Shown: positions 1 through 6,453, numbered from the stretch's first letter. The stretch is 18,772 nt of DNA from Chloroflexota bacterium (GCA_005879655.1 VBJK01000108.1:1-18772); one strand, 5' to 3'. Notes: a model not told the origin generated them from the sequence alone. Program-made: numbers and translations.

Positions 1-2518
1 AGTCTGCAAAAAACGCTGGTTTCTTTGCCGTCAATCCAAGCACATCCCATATGTCAGGGTAAGAGAATGTGGTGAATGACAGGTGCGATAGGCCACTGCG
101 CGCCTCCGGTGGGTAAGCAGGCAGCTGATAAAGGATACAGCCCCCCAGGACGGGAGGATCTGAAGGTTGCAGATGGGCGAGTATCCCCGCAGCATCTGCC
201 GGATAGCCCGCAAAGTAGATCATATCAGGATGCTTACTCAGGGCATCCTTTAGCTGCTCTGGCAAGGTCCCCGTTTGGCCAACGGTATAGTATTCTTTGG
301 CGACGACTGTGTTGCCATCCTCAGTGAAACGATTGATAAAACCATTGGCTAATCCTTGCAGAAGGTCATTCTTAATATCCGTAAAGACCGCTGCGGTCTT
401 AGCATGATAACGTTTCTCGGCATACGCAGCCCCGGCACGTCCCTGGATCGAGCCTGGAGTGACGGCGCGGAAAAAGTAAGGAGATCGTCCTGTCAGCGCT
501 TCGGCCCCTGAGTTGGCGATCATCGGAATTTTTGCCGGTGACAACACGCCTATGGCGTTGAGTGTAGCCGCCGTTGACGACCAGCCCAGCACCCCTACAA
601 TTGTTCGATCCTTCTGTGCTAATTGTGCAATCTGTTGCGCTACCGTGGTTGCGTAGGTCGGCACGCTGCCAGAGTTGGCAATCAGAAGACGGACCTTCAG
701 ACCGCGAGGCAGCTTTGAGGCTATATTGTACTCTCTTTGCGCCACATAGGCTGCTTGTATAGCCTCGCGTCCAACCGTCTGGGAACTACGGTTCCCGGTG
801 AGCGTTGTGCCAACAACGAGGGTGATATAGGGATCGCCCGCATCAAGAATGCGCTGGTTCTCCATATTAATGAGTGTTTCTGCATCATTCGTATCCTCCG
901 TGACTGCTTGTTGCCAGAGGGAATAGGTACTGCCAAAGTCGTGTGCCCTCAAATGCTCTGCTGCCTGTATCTTGAGGTCGCCATCAGGCCGCTGTGTGTC
1001 AAAGGCGAATGTTCCATTACTAATTCCAATGTATTCTCCATTTGGTGCCTTGATCACGCCAATATCAGTAAGAGGTGCTGGTGTTGGAACGCTCGTGCGT
1101 TTCGTATAGAGGACGTAGGAGTAGAGCACGGCACTAATCAATAGCACAACTAGCACAATGAGCAGAGCAAGGTGTATCCACTTCCTCGGTCTCTGCCGCC
1201 CTGGCGAGACTCCCTGTGCTGGTCCGCCAGTAGAGAGGCTCGGTGGCTGATGGGTGGTGAATGGCCCACCAGTTGGGGCACGACTGAGCATTCGAGTGCT
1301 AGCAAGTACTGGTTGTTGCAGGCTTGCTGGTTGATGAAGCGTAGGGGGTCTATTACCTGTATGGCTAGCCCCCATCGATGCCATAGGACCGATGCTGCCC
1401 TGTGCAGAAGAATTCATGTCACTTGGCATGCTGTGTAACCACAAACCAGTAGAGGCTCCAGATGGCGTGGCTGGCGACATTGCGGGCGGGATCAGCGTGG
1501 GTGGATGCGACAAAGATGGAGGTGACAATGGAGTAGGCTGCAAGCGGGAAGAACATATTTGGCGTGGCTCAGTCCGCTCATCCCAGTTCTCCGAGGCTTG
1601 GGCTAGCGAGCGCAGATGTTCAGAAACGGGCATCTTGAGCGCTTCACAAAGAGCCTTTGCCATACAAGTAGCGCTAGGGAAACGATCTGCCGGGTATCTG
1701 GCAATGCTGCGCGTGATCACCGTAGTCAGAGCGGGCGAGATATTTGGATTGATAAGAGCTGGTGATGTCGGGGTAGCATAAATGTGTTGCATCAAAATAG
1801 CAGCAGGATTGTCTCCACTAAAAGGAAGTACACCCGTACAGATTTCATAGAGAATGATGCCAAGGGCGTAGAGATCGCTGCACTCATTGCCAGGAAAACC
1901 CCTGGCCTGCTCCGGCGAAGTGTAGTGGGGTGTGCCAAGCCACCATCCGCTCTGCGTACAAGCAGTGCTGCCTACCAGTTTAGCGATGCCGAAGTCTGTA
2001 AGGATGGGGATACCGATCAGCCTGCGCGTCTCCATGTCAGCAGTTACGTCGGTTAAACGTTGGTCAAGCAGGATATTTGCCGGTTTGATATCCCGGTGAA
2101 TCATCCCTTTGCTATGGGCATAATCAATAGCCATACAGACCGGTACAAAGAGATGCACGATATCAGCGGCTGTAGGGAACTTACCTACACGAGCAGTACT
2201 GCGGATGTACCGCTCTAGCGTTTGCCCGGCCACATAATCCATGATCATGCAAAGAGTACTGTCCTCTTCTGCCGATTGAGCCATCAGTAAGTCAAAAATT
2301 TGGACAATATTAGGATGGTGCAGTGCAGCTATCATCTGCGCCTCACGTTGGAAACGCATAGTGTAATGAGGGTTGTTTTGTAAATCAGTGCGAATCAGTT
2401 TGCAGGCGACGTAACGCTGCAATTGTGTATCAAAGGCTTTCCACACCTCGCCCATACCGCCACGTCCTAAACGCTCGTGCAGTTCATATTTTCCAATACG
2501 CCTGGGGTTCGTCACCAT
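1..2518 (-). CDS. Membrane Ser/Thr protein kinase with extracellular periplasmic-binding-protein-like sensor (3' end outside window)
   Basis: The reading frame stays open from the ATG at 2518 to the window edge (839 codons, no stop), so the C-terminus is missing. Residues 11-300 are a Hanks-type kinase: glycine loop GRGGMG (18-23), ATP lysine K40 in VACKL, catalytic loop HRDIKPAN with D143, DFG at 175-177, and SPE at 201-203. About 14 extra residues lie between the catalytic loop and DFG compared with usual kinases. Residues 310-445 are a Ser/Pro/Thr/Gln-rich juxtamembrane stretch, followed by one membrane helix at about 449-470. The rest resembles the type I periplasmic binding fold of branched-chain amino-acid receptors (LivJ-like), with segments such as GVLGWSSTAAT and IPMIANSGAEALTG. 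The layout implies an outside ligand sensor controlling a cytoplasmic kinase; the ligand and targets are not visible. A Shine-Dalgarno AAGGGA precedes the ATG by about 8 bases. The kinase call is near certain; the ligand class is inferred from fold resemblance. Confidence 0.93.
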   Translation of the reverse strand, partial: MVTNPRRIGKYELHERLGRGGMGEVWKAFDTQLQRYVACKLIRTDLQNNPHYTMRFQREAQMIAALHHPNIVQIFDLLMAQSAEEDSTLCMIMDYVAGQTLERYIRSTARVGKFPTAADIVHLFVPVCMAIDYAHSKGMIHRDIKPANILLDQRLTDVTADMETRRLIGIPILTDFGIAKLVGSTACTQSGWWLGTPHYTSPEQARGFPGNECSDLYALGIILYEICTGVLPFSGDNPAAILMQHIYATPTSPALINPNISPALTTVITRSIARYPADRFPSATCMAKALCEALKMPVSEHLRSLAQASENWDERTEPRQICSSRLQPTPLSPPSLSHPPTLIPPAMSPATPSGASTGLWLHSMPSDMNSSAQGSIGPMASMGASHTGNRPPTLHQPASLQQPVLASTRMLSRAPTGGPFTTHQPPSLSTGGPAQGVSPGRQRPRKWIHLALLIVLVVLLISAVLYSYVLYTKRTSVPTPAPLTDIGVIKAPNGEYIGISNGTFAFDTQRPDGDLKIQAAEHLRAHDFGSTYSLWQQAVTEDTNDAETLINMENQRILDAGDPYITLVVGTTLTGNRSSQTVGREAIQAAYVAQREYNIASKLPRGLKVRLLIANSGSVPTYATTVAQQIAQLAQKDRTIVGVLGWSSTAATLNAIGVLSPAKIPMIANSGAEALTGRSPYFFRAVTPGSIQGRAGAAYAEKRYHAKTAAVFTDIKNDLLQGLANGFINRFTEDGNTVVAKEYYTVGQTGTLPEQLKDALSKHPDMIYFAGYPADAAGILAHLQPSDPPVLGGCILYQLPAYPPEARSGLSHLSFTTFSYPDIWDVLGLTAKKPAFFAD

Positions 2519-2602
2519 GATAGTGTCCCTTTTTAGACAGAAATTTGTGAGCTTTACCTGATTGAAAAAATGTAGAGTATAAAGAACGCTAACCTGTTAA
2601 AA

Positions 2603-2631
2603 AGGGTAACACTATAATTTCTATTTGTCAA
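2603..2631 (-). promoter_or_regulatory. Candidate sigma-70 promoter for the kinase gene
   Basis: On the minus strand a perfect -35 TTGACA (2631-2626) is followed after 17 bases by TACCCT (2608-2603), a weak -10. It lies about 85 bases upstream of the kinase ATG in the 194-base AT-rich gap after moaC, so the kinase probably has its own promoter. Seen by eye only. Confidence 0.5.
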
Positions 2632-2712
2632 TGCATAATTTCTGAGCTTATTTATTGTATGTTAAGCTCTTTTTAAATTAAGAGATCCTGCATTATAGAA
2701 ATGCTTCAGCGC

Positions 2713-3177
2713 TTACGACCTGGATGCGTCAGGATCAAACTGCACCGTGCCGCTTTTGCCTCCACTTTTCAGCGCAACATACGCTTGCTCAAGCACAATG
2801 GTATGATCTATGCCCTTGCACATATCGTAGATCGTCAGAGCGGCAATCGTAGCAGCAGTAAGGGCTTCTACCTCTACACCGGTCTTATAATTGGTGCGGG
2901 TGCGAGCCTCGATCTGAATGATGCCCTGCGAGCTATCCAGGGTAAATTGGACATCGATATGTGTCATCGGTACGGCAATTTTTGCCACTTCTAGCACACT
3001 ACCTTTTGTGATCTGATTAGACTCTATCAAGCGTACTGTATGAGCGGCCATTCGTACACGTGCTTTAGCTATTGCCTCGCGTGTCGTCTCCGCTTTGCCT
3101 GTCACATCGACCATCTGAATATTGCCGCTGTCGTCGAGATGGGTCAGGCGCTCGGATACACGGGATTGTTCTGTCAT
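2713..3177 (-). CDS. moaC: MoaC-like cyclic pyranopterin monophosphate synthase, with an internal in-frame gap
   Basis: MoaC catalyses the second half of cPMP formation in molybdenum cofactor synthesis, acting after MoaA in the cytoplasm. The 154-residue product carries clear family blocks: LTHLDDSGNIQMVDVTGKAE near the N-terminus, TKGSV (with the lysine equivalent to E. coli K51), KTGVEVEALTAA, IYDMCKG and KSGGKSG. Between AKIA and VPMTHIDV, however, about 17 residues are absent compared with other MoaC proteins. The missing piece is the AGI-AAK-T-LIPLCHP block, which holds the invariant LCHPL histidine (E. coli H77). The reading frame is intact on both sides, so this is an in-frame deletion of about 51 bp, not a frameshift. 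The start at 3177 has a GGGAG Shine-Dalgarno about 10 bases upstream. Family identity is secure; activity is doubtful. No other molybdopterin gene is in view. Confidence 0.9.
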   Translation of the reverse strand: MTEQSRVSERLTHLDDSGNIQMVDVTGKAETTREAIAKARVRMAAHTVRLIESNQITKGSVLEVAKIAVPMTHIDVQFTLDSSQGIIQIEARTRTNYKTGVEVEALTAATIAALTIYDMCKGIDHTIVLEQAYVALKSGGKSGTVQFDPDASRS

Positions 3178-3333
3178 AGTGTTGCTCCCTAATCTATAAA
3201 TAGCGTAATTTTATTGTCTATTCACATTGTATCATGCTGTTGCTATATCTTCCTTACTAGCCCTGGCTACTGAGGGGTATGATGAATATGAGGAAGTGGC
3301 TACAATTTGAAGATGAACACTCTATGTGGTACA

Positions 3334-3339
3334 TATAAT
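3334..3339 (+). promoter_or_regulatory. Possible -10 element upstream of the small helical protein gene
   Basis: A perfect TATAAT lies about 100 bases before the ATG at 3442, but no good -35 is seen 16-18 bases upstream. The 264-base gap 3178-3441 otherwise holds only the moaC leader and AT-rich sequence. Confidence 0.25.
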
Positions 3340-3441
3340 TATATCGCCCTAATAAGGACTAAGGTATCGGTTAATCGGTATTACTGGTCCCTCTTTTTGA
3401 CTCGTGATCGGGTTCTACTGAACAGAAGAAAGCGAGAAAAT

Positions 3442-3765
3442 ATGCTAGATGAGAGCTTAGCTGGACTATTAACAGTCTGGACAGATAGACTTCAGCGTAA
3501 GGTAGAGGTCATAGAAAAAAATGTGGCCGCAGGAAATATAGATCTGCTAGCAAAAGATCTAGCTACTTGTGATACCTACCTGAAAAAACTTTTTGTACGC
3601 GCAAAAGATTATGGTCTCCATACCTCTGCTGGCCCACAACTCGTCTTAGACCTTTCGCGCATCAAGGTTCGCCTAGAAAAATTGCGCACGAAATTACGCT
3701 ATTGCAAGCTACAAACAGGCGGCGAAATCGTTGTGCAAGCGGGCCTGTGGGAGCAATTGGCATAG
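3442..3765 (+). CDS. Small hypothetical helical protein
   Basis: I do not recognise this 107-residue protein. It begins MLDESLAGLL and is rich in Lys, Leu, Arg and Glu, with heptad-like spacing suggesting long amphipathic helices. It has no signal peptide or membrane segment. Two central cysteines are not in a metal-binding arrangement. The frame is open 45 codons further upstream to 3307, but the ATG at 3442 is preferred because a purine-rich stretch (GAAGAAAGCGAG) precedes it and the upstream extension does not look like protein. It stands alone, ahead of tRNA-Lys and in the same direction. The function is unknown. Confidence 0.6.
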   Translation: MLDESLAGLLTVWTDRLQRKVEVIEKNVAAGNIDLLAKDLATCDTYLKKLFVRAKDYGLHTSAGPQLVLDLSRIKVRLEKLRTKLRYCKLQTGGEIVVQAGLWEQLA

Positions 3766-3867
3766 CCCCTTCAGGGGCAACTACCAGGGATTGCCGCGAC
3801 ACAGGACGACGGATCAGCCTGCTAGGAGTATCCGTACCATTGTAGGGGCAATCCCTTGTGCTTGCCC
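3766..3867. repeat. Inverted pair of a dispersed GGGCAATCCCT-type repeat
   Basis: Right after the stop codon at 3765, a GGGGCAACTACCAGGGATTGCC-like unit (about 3774-3795) faces a unit of the form GGGGCAATCCCTTGTG-CTTGCCC (3845-3867) in the opposite direction. The same unit recurs at 5141-5224 and 6077-6100. The arms could pair in RNA, but no T-tract follows, so it is not a clear terminator. Confidence 0.6.
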
Positions 3868-3907
3868 ACCAATTTTTGGGGAAGTGGAAATTGGTGCCTA
3901 TTTCCTA

Positions 3908-3936
3908 TTGCACGATTGTCTAAAATACGCTACAAT
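3908..3936 (+). promoter_or_regulatory. Promoter of tRNA-Lys
   Basis: TTGCAC (3908-3913), 17 bases, then TACAAT (3931-3936). This puts a start site near 3943, about 13 bases before the tRNA 5' end, as expected for a monocistronic tRNA gene. Confidence 0.7.
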
Positions 3937-3955
3937 AGCCAAGGCTTAGCCGGAT

Positions 3956-4027
3956 GAGCGTGTAACTCAGTGGTAGAGTATCCGACTTTTAATCGGGTTG
4001 CCGAGGGTTCGATCCCCTCCACGCTCA
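3956..4027 (+). tRNA. tRNA-Lys (anticodon TTT)
   Basis: All four arms can be folded by hand. The acceptor GAGCGTG (3956-3962) pairs with CACGCTC (4020-4026); the D-stem ACTC/GAGT encloses AGTGGTA; the anticodon stem TCCGA/TCGGG carries the seven-base loop CTTTTAA, giving anticodon TTT; the T-stem GAGGG/CCCTC encloses TTCGATC. The discriminator base is A. The 3' CCA is not encoded, so it must be added by the CCA enzyme. A T-rich run (TTTTTCTTT) immediately downstream could terminate transcription. Confidence 0.95.
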
Positions 4028-4046
4028 TTTTTCTTTCTGCCCCGTC

Positions 4047-4075
4047 TTGTTTCACACCTTGCAACGTGATACACT
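4047..4075 (+). promoter_or_regulatory. Possible promoter for the first response-regulator gene
   Basis: TTGTTT (4047-4052), a 17-base spacer, then TACACT (4070-4075), about 100 bases upstream of the coding start. Both hexamers are weak matches; only spacing and position support it. Confidence 0.3.
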
Positions 4076-4175
4076 ACATTACTGGCAGTTCTCAAAACGA
4101 AGTGCTGTTACAGTTCGACACACCAACACAAAGGCGTGTGAAGAGAAGTGACGGCTCTAGCAGGAGGCGGTGTGT

Positions 4176-4613
4176 TTGTGCCGTGCAGCAATGCACGAAG
4201 GGCAGCACCGATTGGATGTGACGAAACGGATACTTGTTGTAGATGACAGGAATGAGTTGCTTCACTTGATGCGTAGGGTACTGGAGGATGAACAGTACCA
4301 GGTTGCTATCTTACAAGAAGGTAAGAATGCATTTGCTCAAGTGAAAAGCCAGCTCCCAGATTTGCTTATCCTCGATCTAAAGTTGGGTGATATCTCTGGA
4401 CAAGATATACTGAAGCAACTCAAAACTGATGATGTCACTGCTGATGTTCCAGTCATCATTTATACGGCAGCAGTGCTTGAGGCCGATGAGGTTGCCCAAT
4501 TAATCGAGAGCGATTCACAGCGTTATCACGGCGTTCACCTGTTGCGCAAACCATTTGAACTCCAGGTGTTGCTAGATAAGGTTGAGGATCTGTTGGAAAA
4601 AACTGGACGCTGA
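4176..4613 (+). CDS. Single-domain response regulator (receiver only)
   Basis: This is a CheY-like receiver with no output domain. With the start used here the acidic pair is D23-D24 (RILVVDD), the phosphoacceptor is D67 (LLILDLKLGD), the switch threonine is T97 (IIYTAA) and the conserved lysine is K125 (LLRKPFE). It should take phosphate from a partner histidine kinase and signal by protein contact; no histidine kinase is nearby. The start is uncertain. The strong AGGAGG at 4162-4167 is ideally spaced (8 bases) from a TTG at 4176. GTG 4170 is too close to it. ATG 4191 and GTG 4218 lack good sites, though all are in frame. The gene stops 53 bases before the YtxH-like gene, which may be cotranscribed, and a hairpin terminator closes the pair. 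Confidence 0.9.
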   Translation: MCRAAMHEGQHRLDVTKRILVVDDRNELLHLMRRVLEDEQYQVAILQEGKNAFAQVKSQLPDLLILDLKLGDISGQDILKQLKTDDVTADVPVIIYTAAVLEADEVAQLIESDSQRYHGVHLLRKPFELQVLLDKVEDLLEKTGR

Positions 4614-4666
4614 TCACTCAATTGAAACCAATGAATATCCAAGCGGGAAAGGAAGAAAACGAGCTT

Positions 4667-4924
4667 ATGAAGTTCATGTTTGGATTGCTCTTGGGCTTAG
4701 GTCTGGGAGTTGCAATCGGTCTCATTATCGCGCCTCAATCGGGCGAAGAGACACGTACTATCCTCAATGAGCAAGGACAAGGTATTTTATTGCGTTCAGG
4801 TGCGCTGAGCGATCAGCTTCGCTCAAGGGCCAATGAGGCGATTGAACAGGGACGGGATCGCTATGTCCGCACCAAAAATGAGCTGACAGATCGTTATTCT
4901 AACGCTCGCTCCGGTGATCTATGA
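4667..4924 (+). CDS. YtxH-like small membrane protein
   Basis: The 85-residue product starts MKFMFGLLLGLGLG and has one N-terminal hydrophobic, glycine-rich helix (about 3-24). This runs straight into APQSGEETR, the signature of YtxH-domain proteins, which have a membrane anchor followed by an amphipathic helical tail. The tail (25-85) is charged and helical. Some family members in Firmicutes are linked to general stress, but the molecular role is poorly known. ATG 4667 is preferred over in-frame TTG 4622 or ATG 4631 because GGAAAGGAAG lies just upstream and the hydrophobic segment then begins at the N-terminus. Confidence 0.8.
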   Translation: MKFMFGLLLGLGLGVAIGLIIAPQSGEETRTILNEQGQGILLRSGALSDQLRSRANEAIEQGRDRYVRTKNELTDRYSNARSGDL

Positions 4925-4950
4925 CTCTTAATATACTCTACAGATAATAT

Positions 4951-5000
4951 GAAAGAGCAGTATGATATTCAGATATTCATACTGCTCTTTTCATTTATTG
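4951..5000 (+). terminator. Intrinsic terminator after the YtxH-like gene
   Basis: GAAAGAGCAGTATGA (4951-4965) pairs with TCATACTGCTCTTTTC (4977-4992) across an 11-base loop and is followed by a T-rich stretch (CATTTATT). The stem is long enough to act in both directions and would insulate this unit from the leftward genes at 5280. Confidence 0.75.
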
Positions 5001-5010
5001 CTCAGCGACC

Positions 5011-5152
5011 AGGGCATCCATAAAGGACAAGACCGGTGAAATAAGCCTTACAGAACGGGCGTTCGCCCTTACAGGGCACCCACAAGGGACAAGACCGGTG
5101 AAATAAGCCTTACAGAACGGGCGTTCGCCCTTACAGGGCACCCACAAGGGAT
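5011..5152. repeat. Tandem repeat, 62-bp period, about 2.3 copies
   Basis: Units start at 5011, 5073 and 5135 with AGGGCA(T/C)CCA. The first two full units share GACAAGACCGGTGAAATAAG and AACGGGCGTTCGCCCTTACAG, with only a few changes near the left junction. Each unit contains the small hairpin GGGCG-TT-CGCCC. The third unit runs into the large inverted repeat. Confidence 0.9.
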
Positions 5153-5224
5153 GCCCCTACACTGGTACGAAAGCGCATCACAAGCCGCGCGTACCAGTGT
5201 AGGGGCATCCCTTGTGGGTGCCCT
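5135..5224. repeat. 34-bp perfect inverted repeat with 22-bp loop
   Basis: The arms 5135-5168 and 5191-5224 are exact reverse complements, from AGGGCACCCACAAGGGATGC inward to CTGGTAC. They carry the dispersed GGGCA(A)TCCCTTGTG motif seen at 3845 and 6077. There is no T-tract, so it does not look like a terminator. Confidence 0.95.
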
Positions 5225-5279
5225 GGGGACCCTGATTTCACCGGTCTTGCCCAGAAAGGGTCATCAGTTGGCATTTCAT

Positions 5280-5522
5280 TTATTGCTCGTACAGCTTCAA
5301 TAGCTGATCCACTTTATTGCCGATTTCGTGCCAGATGTGGTGTTGATATTCCAGCATGCGTGCCTGATTGAGATCGAACTCGCGGTTAGCGGGATCTTTC
5401 TGCGTATGGGCCTCAAATTGTTGAGCGAGCGTGTGTGTCTTCTCACCGCGCTGATGGAGATAGCTCGCTAGTTCGTGCAGATCGTGTAGTAGCGCCGTTA
5501 ATTTTTCTTCGCCTGTGGTCAT
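5280..5522 (-). CDS. Small hypothetical helical protein downstream of the CMD protein
   Basis: I do not recognise this 80-residue protein (MTTGEEKLTALLHDLHELAS...). It is hydrophilic, rich in His, Glu, Gln and Leu, and probably all-helical, with no cysteine, signal peptide or membrane helix. Start ATG 5522 has AAGGA about 9 bases upstream. The frame opens further upstream to 5606, but that overlaps the preceding gene. It starts 4 bases after the stop of the carboxymuconolactone decarboxylase-like gene, so the two are very likely cotranscribed and may act together. Its stop codon lies within the right copy of the 15-bp direct repeat. Confidence 0.65.
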   Translation of the reverse strand: MTTGEEKLTALLHDLHELASYLHQRGEKTHTLAQQFEAHTQKDPANREFDLNQARMLEYQHHIWHEIGNKVDQLLKLYEQ

Positions 5523-5526
5523 CTCT

Positions 5527-6054
5527 TTATTCCTTATGCTCTCTGCTTGGTGGAGGATCGAGCTGTAATGCATCTGCGAAACGATTAAAGAAGTTGAATA
5601 GACCAATGACGGTGGTTATCTCCACCAGTTCACCATCGTCAAAATGTGCCTGCAACTCGTCCCACAGTTCCTCATCTACTGTTTGCGCGCTAGTGGTCAT
5701 AATTTCGGCATAGCGCAGTGCCGCCAGTTCGCGCTCTGTAAAGAGGTGTCGATGCTGGTCAATATGGTACAGTGCATCTAACAATGCTTCATGCACGCCG
5801 AGCTGCCTTGCCAAGGCAGTATGAGCTGCCATTCAGTAGAAGCAGTGGTTGACTTGTGAGACACGGATAGCCAGCAATTCCTTCAACGATGGCTCGATGG
5901 TGCCACCACGCATAGTTGCTTCTAACAGCGCCTGCGTATGGTGCATGATCTCTGGCCGATGCGCTAACGTGCGCAACAGCGTTATCATTGTTTTGCTACT
6001 GGATGCCCCATCCGTGGGGAACGGTACTTGGTCATGCGGAGGAATGCGTGGCAT
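5527..6054 (-). CDS. Carboxymuconolactone decarboxylase/AhpD-like protein with in-frame UGA in the CxxC motif (candidate selenoprotein)
   Basis: Two open stretches in the same frame (6054-5836 and 5832-5527) are separated only by a TGA at 5835-5833. Read through, they give one protein of 175 residues, a normal length for a peroxidase-related CMD/AhpD-like protein. The motif reads ELLAIRVSQVNHCFY-(UGA)-MAAHTALA. In homologues the UGA position is the second cysteine of CxxC, followed four residues later by a conserved histidine, which is present here (MAAH). The family uses CxxC for thiol-dependent hydroperoxide reduction. CMD/AhpD-like selenoproteins with CxxU are known from bacterial surveys, and a SECIS-like hairpin follows the UGA (separate entry). 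Selenocysteine is therefore plausible; a nonsense mutation or a TGC/TGT-to-TGA read error are the alternatives. ATG 6054 has AGAGGGAG about 9 bases upstream. A standard caller would report two fragments. Confidence 0.75.
5803..5819 (-). promoter_or_regulatory. SECIS-like hairpin just downstream of the UGA codon
   Basis: In the mRNA (minus strand) CTGCCTT-GGC-AAGGCAG forms a perfect 7-bp stem with a three-base loop beginning GG. It starts 13 bases after the UGA, and the loop is 20 bases after it. Bacterial SECIS elements are stem-loops at about this distance with a G in the first two loop positions. A chance hairpin in coding sequence cannot be excluded. Confidence 0.5.
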
Positions 6055-6076
6055 GCCTGAAAACTCCCTCTTGGCC

Positions 6077-6100
6077 GGGGCAATCCCTTGTGGTTGCCCT
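6077..6100. repeat. Copy of the dispersed GGGGCAATCCCTTGTGGTTGCCC repeat
   Basis: It matches the units at 3845-3867 and 5198-5224 closely and lies in the leader of the CMD-protein gene. The unit itself is a partial palindrome (GGGCAA...TTGCCC), so it could fold in the mRNA leader between promoter and Shine-Dalgarno. Confidence 0.7.
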
Positions 6101-6140
6101 GCTTATTTGAGCGGTATTGGTATACGACTTGTCTTGACAT

Positions 6141-6169
6141 ATTCTAGTCGAGAAGCAAACGGCATGCAA
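6141..6169 (-). promoter_or_regulatory. Possible promoter for the CMD-protein operon
   Basis: On the minus strand TTGCAT (6169-6164), a 17-base spacer, then TAGAAT (6146-6141), about 87 bases upstream of the ATG. The -10 is a good match, the -35 weak. Confidence 0.4.
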
Positions 6170-6182
6170 GCTTGCCGTACAA

Positions 6183-6427
6183 GCGCAATTCATTGCGCCG
6201 TGGACTCCATAGACCACCAGTAGTCGCGCAATTCATTGCGCCGTGGACTCCATAGACCGCCAGTAGTCGCGCAATTCATTGCGCATGTTTTACTGAGTAG
6301 TGCCCCTGGCGCAATGAATTGCGCGACTACGAGTATTGGTGAGGTATACTCCTGCCGGATGTGTTGTCATTGACACTCCTTTGCTCTTCTGTCTACAATA
6401 AAACCGTAGCCGCGCAATTCATTGCGC
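6183..6427. repeat. Cluster A of the GCGCAAT-NN-ATTGCGC palindrome family (5 copies, centre TC/GA)
   Basis: Sixteen-base palindromes lie at 6183-6198, 6226-6241, 6269-6284 and 6412-6427 (GCGCAATTCATTGCGC) and, inverted, at 6309-6324. The first three are spaced 43 bp apart, joined by near-identical spacers containing GTGGACTCCATAGACC. Most carry GTAG plus two bases on the left flank. The inverted copy faces the third copy, so a longer hairpin can form. With the 6077 repeat and two promoters this accounts for the gap between the CMD gene and purK. Confidence 0.95.
6370..6399 (+). promoter_or_regulatory. Promoter of purKE
   Basis: A perfect TTGACA (6370-6375), an 18-base spacer, then TACAAT (6394-6399). 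The predicted start near 6406 puts palindrome 6412-6427 at the very beginning of the transcript and excludes coding starts upstream of it. Confidence 0.65.
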
Positions 6428-6453
6428 TATCTGCGTTATCAAGGAGTGGCTTT

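Larger units (their letters stand above)
4989..5288. mobile_element. Palindromic repeat block flanked by a 15-bp direct repeat (candidate MITE-like insertion)
   Basis: The 15-mer TTTCATTTATTGCTC occurs at 4989-5003 and again at 5274-5288, bounding a block of about 270 bp. The block contains tandem 62-bp units, a 34-bp perfect inverted repeat, and an outer inverted motif CAAGACCGGTGAAAT (5029-5043 and 5091-5105, with its reverse complement at 5231-5245). It has no open reading frame. The right copy of the 15-mer includes the stop codon of the leftward gene ending at 5280. The pattern suggests a non-autonomous inserted element with target duplication, but the terminal inverted repeats are imperfect and 15 bp is long for a duplication. 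This accounts for the whole gene-free stretch 4925-5279. Confidence 0.45.

Noticed and set aside
737..2056. Several rightward open frames over the first 2 kb
   Set aside because: They are antisense shadows of the kinase-sensor gene, whose leftward frame is open throughout and matches known domains.
2663..2685. Terminator after moaC (CTCTT/AAGAG hairpin)
   Set aside because: The stem is only 5 bp and AT-rich with an 8-base loop and no T-tract; too weak to call.
3956..4027. tRNA-Lys as a regulatory partner of the lysine operon
   Set aside because: It lies more than 8 kb away with its own promoter, and no T-box or other tRNA-sensing leader is seen in the window.
5011..5152. Regularly spaced repeats that could suggest a CRISPR array
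   Set aside because: The 62-bp units are contiguous with no variable spacers, only about 2.3 copies, and there are no cas genes.
5833..5835. Frameshift as the cause of the split CMD gene
   Set aside because: Both halves are in the same frame; only the single TGA separates them, so no indel is needed.
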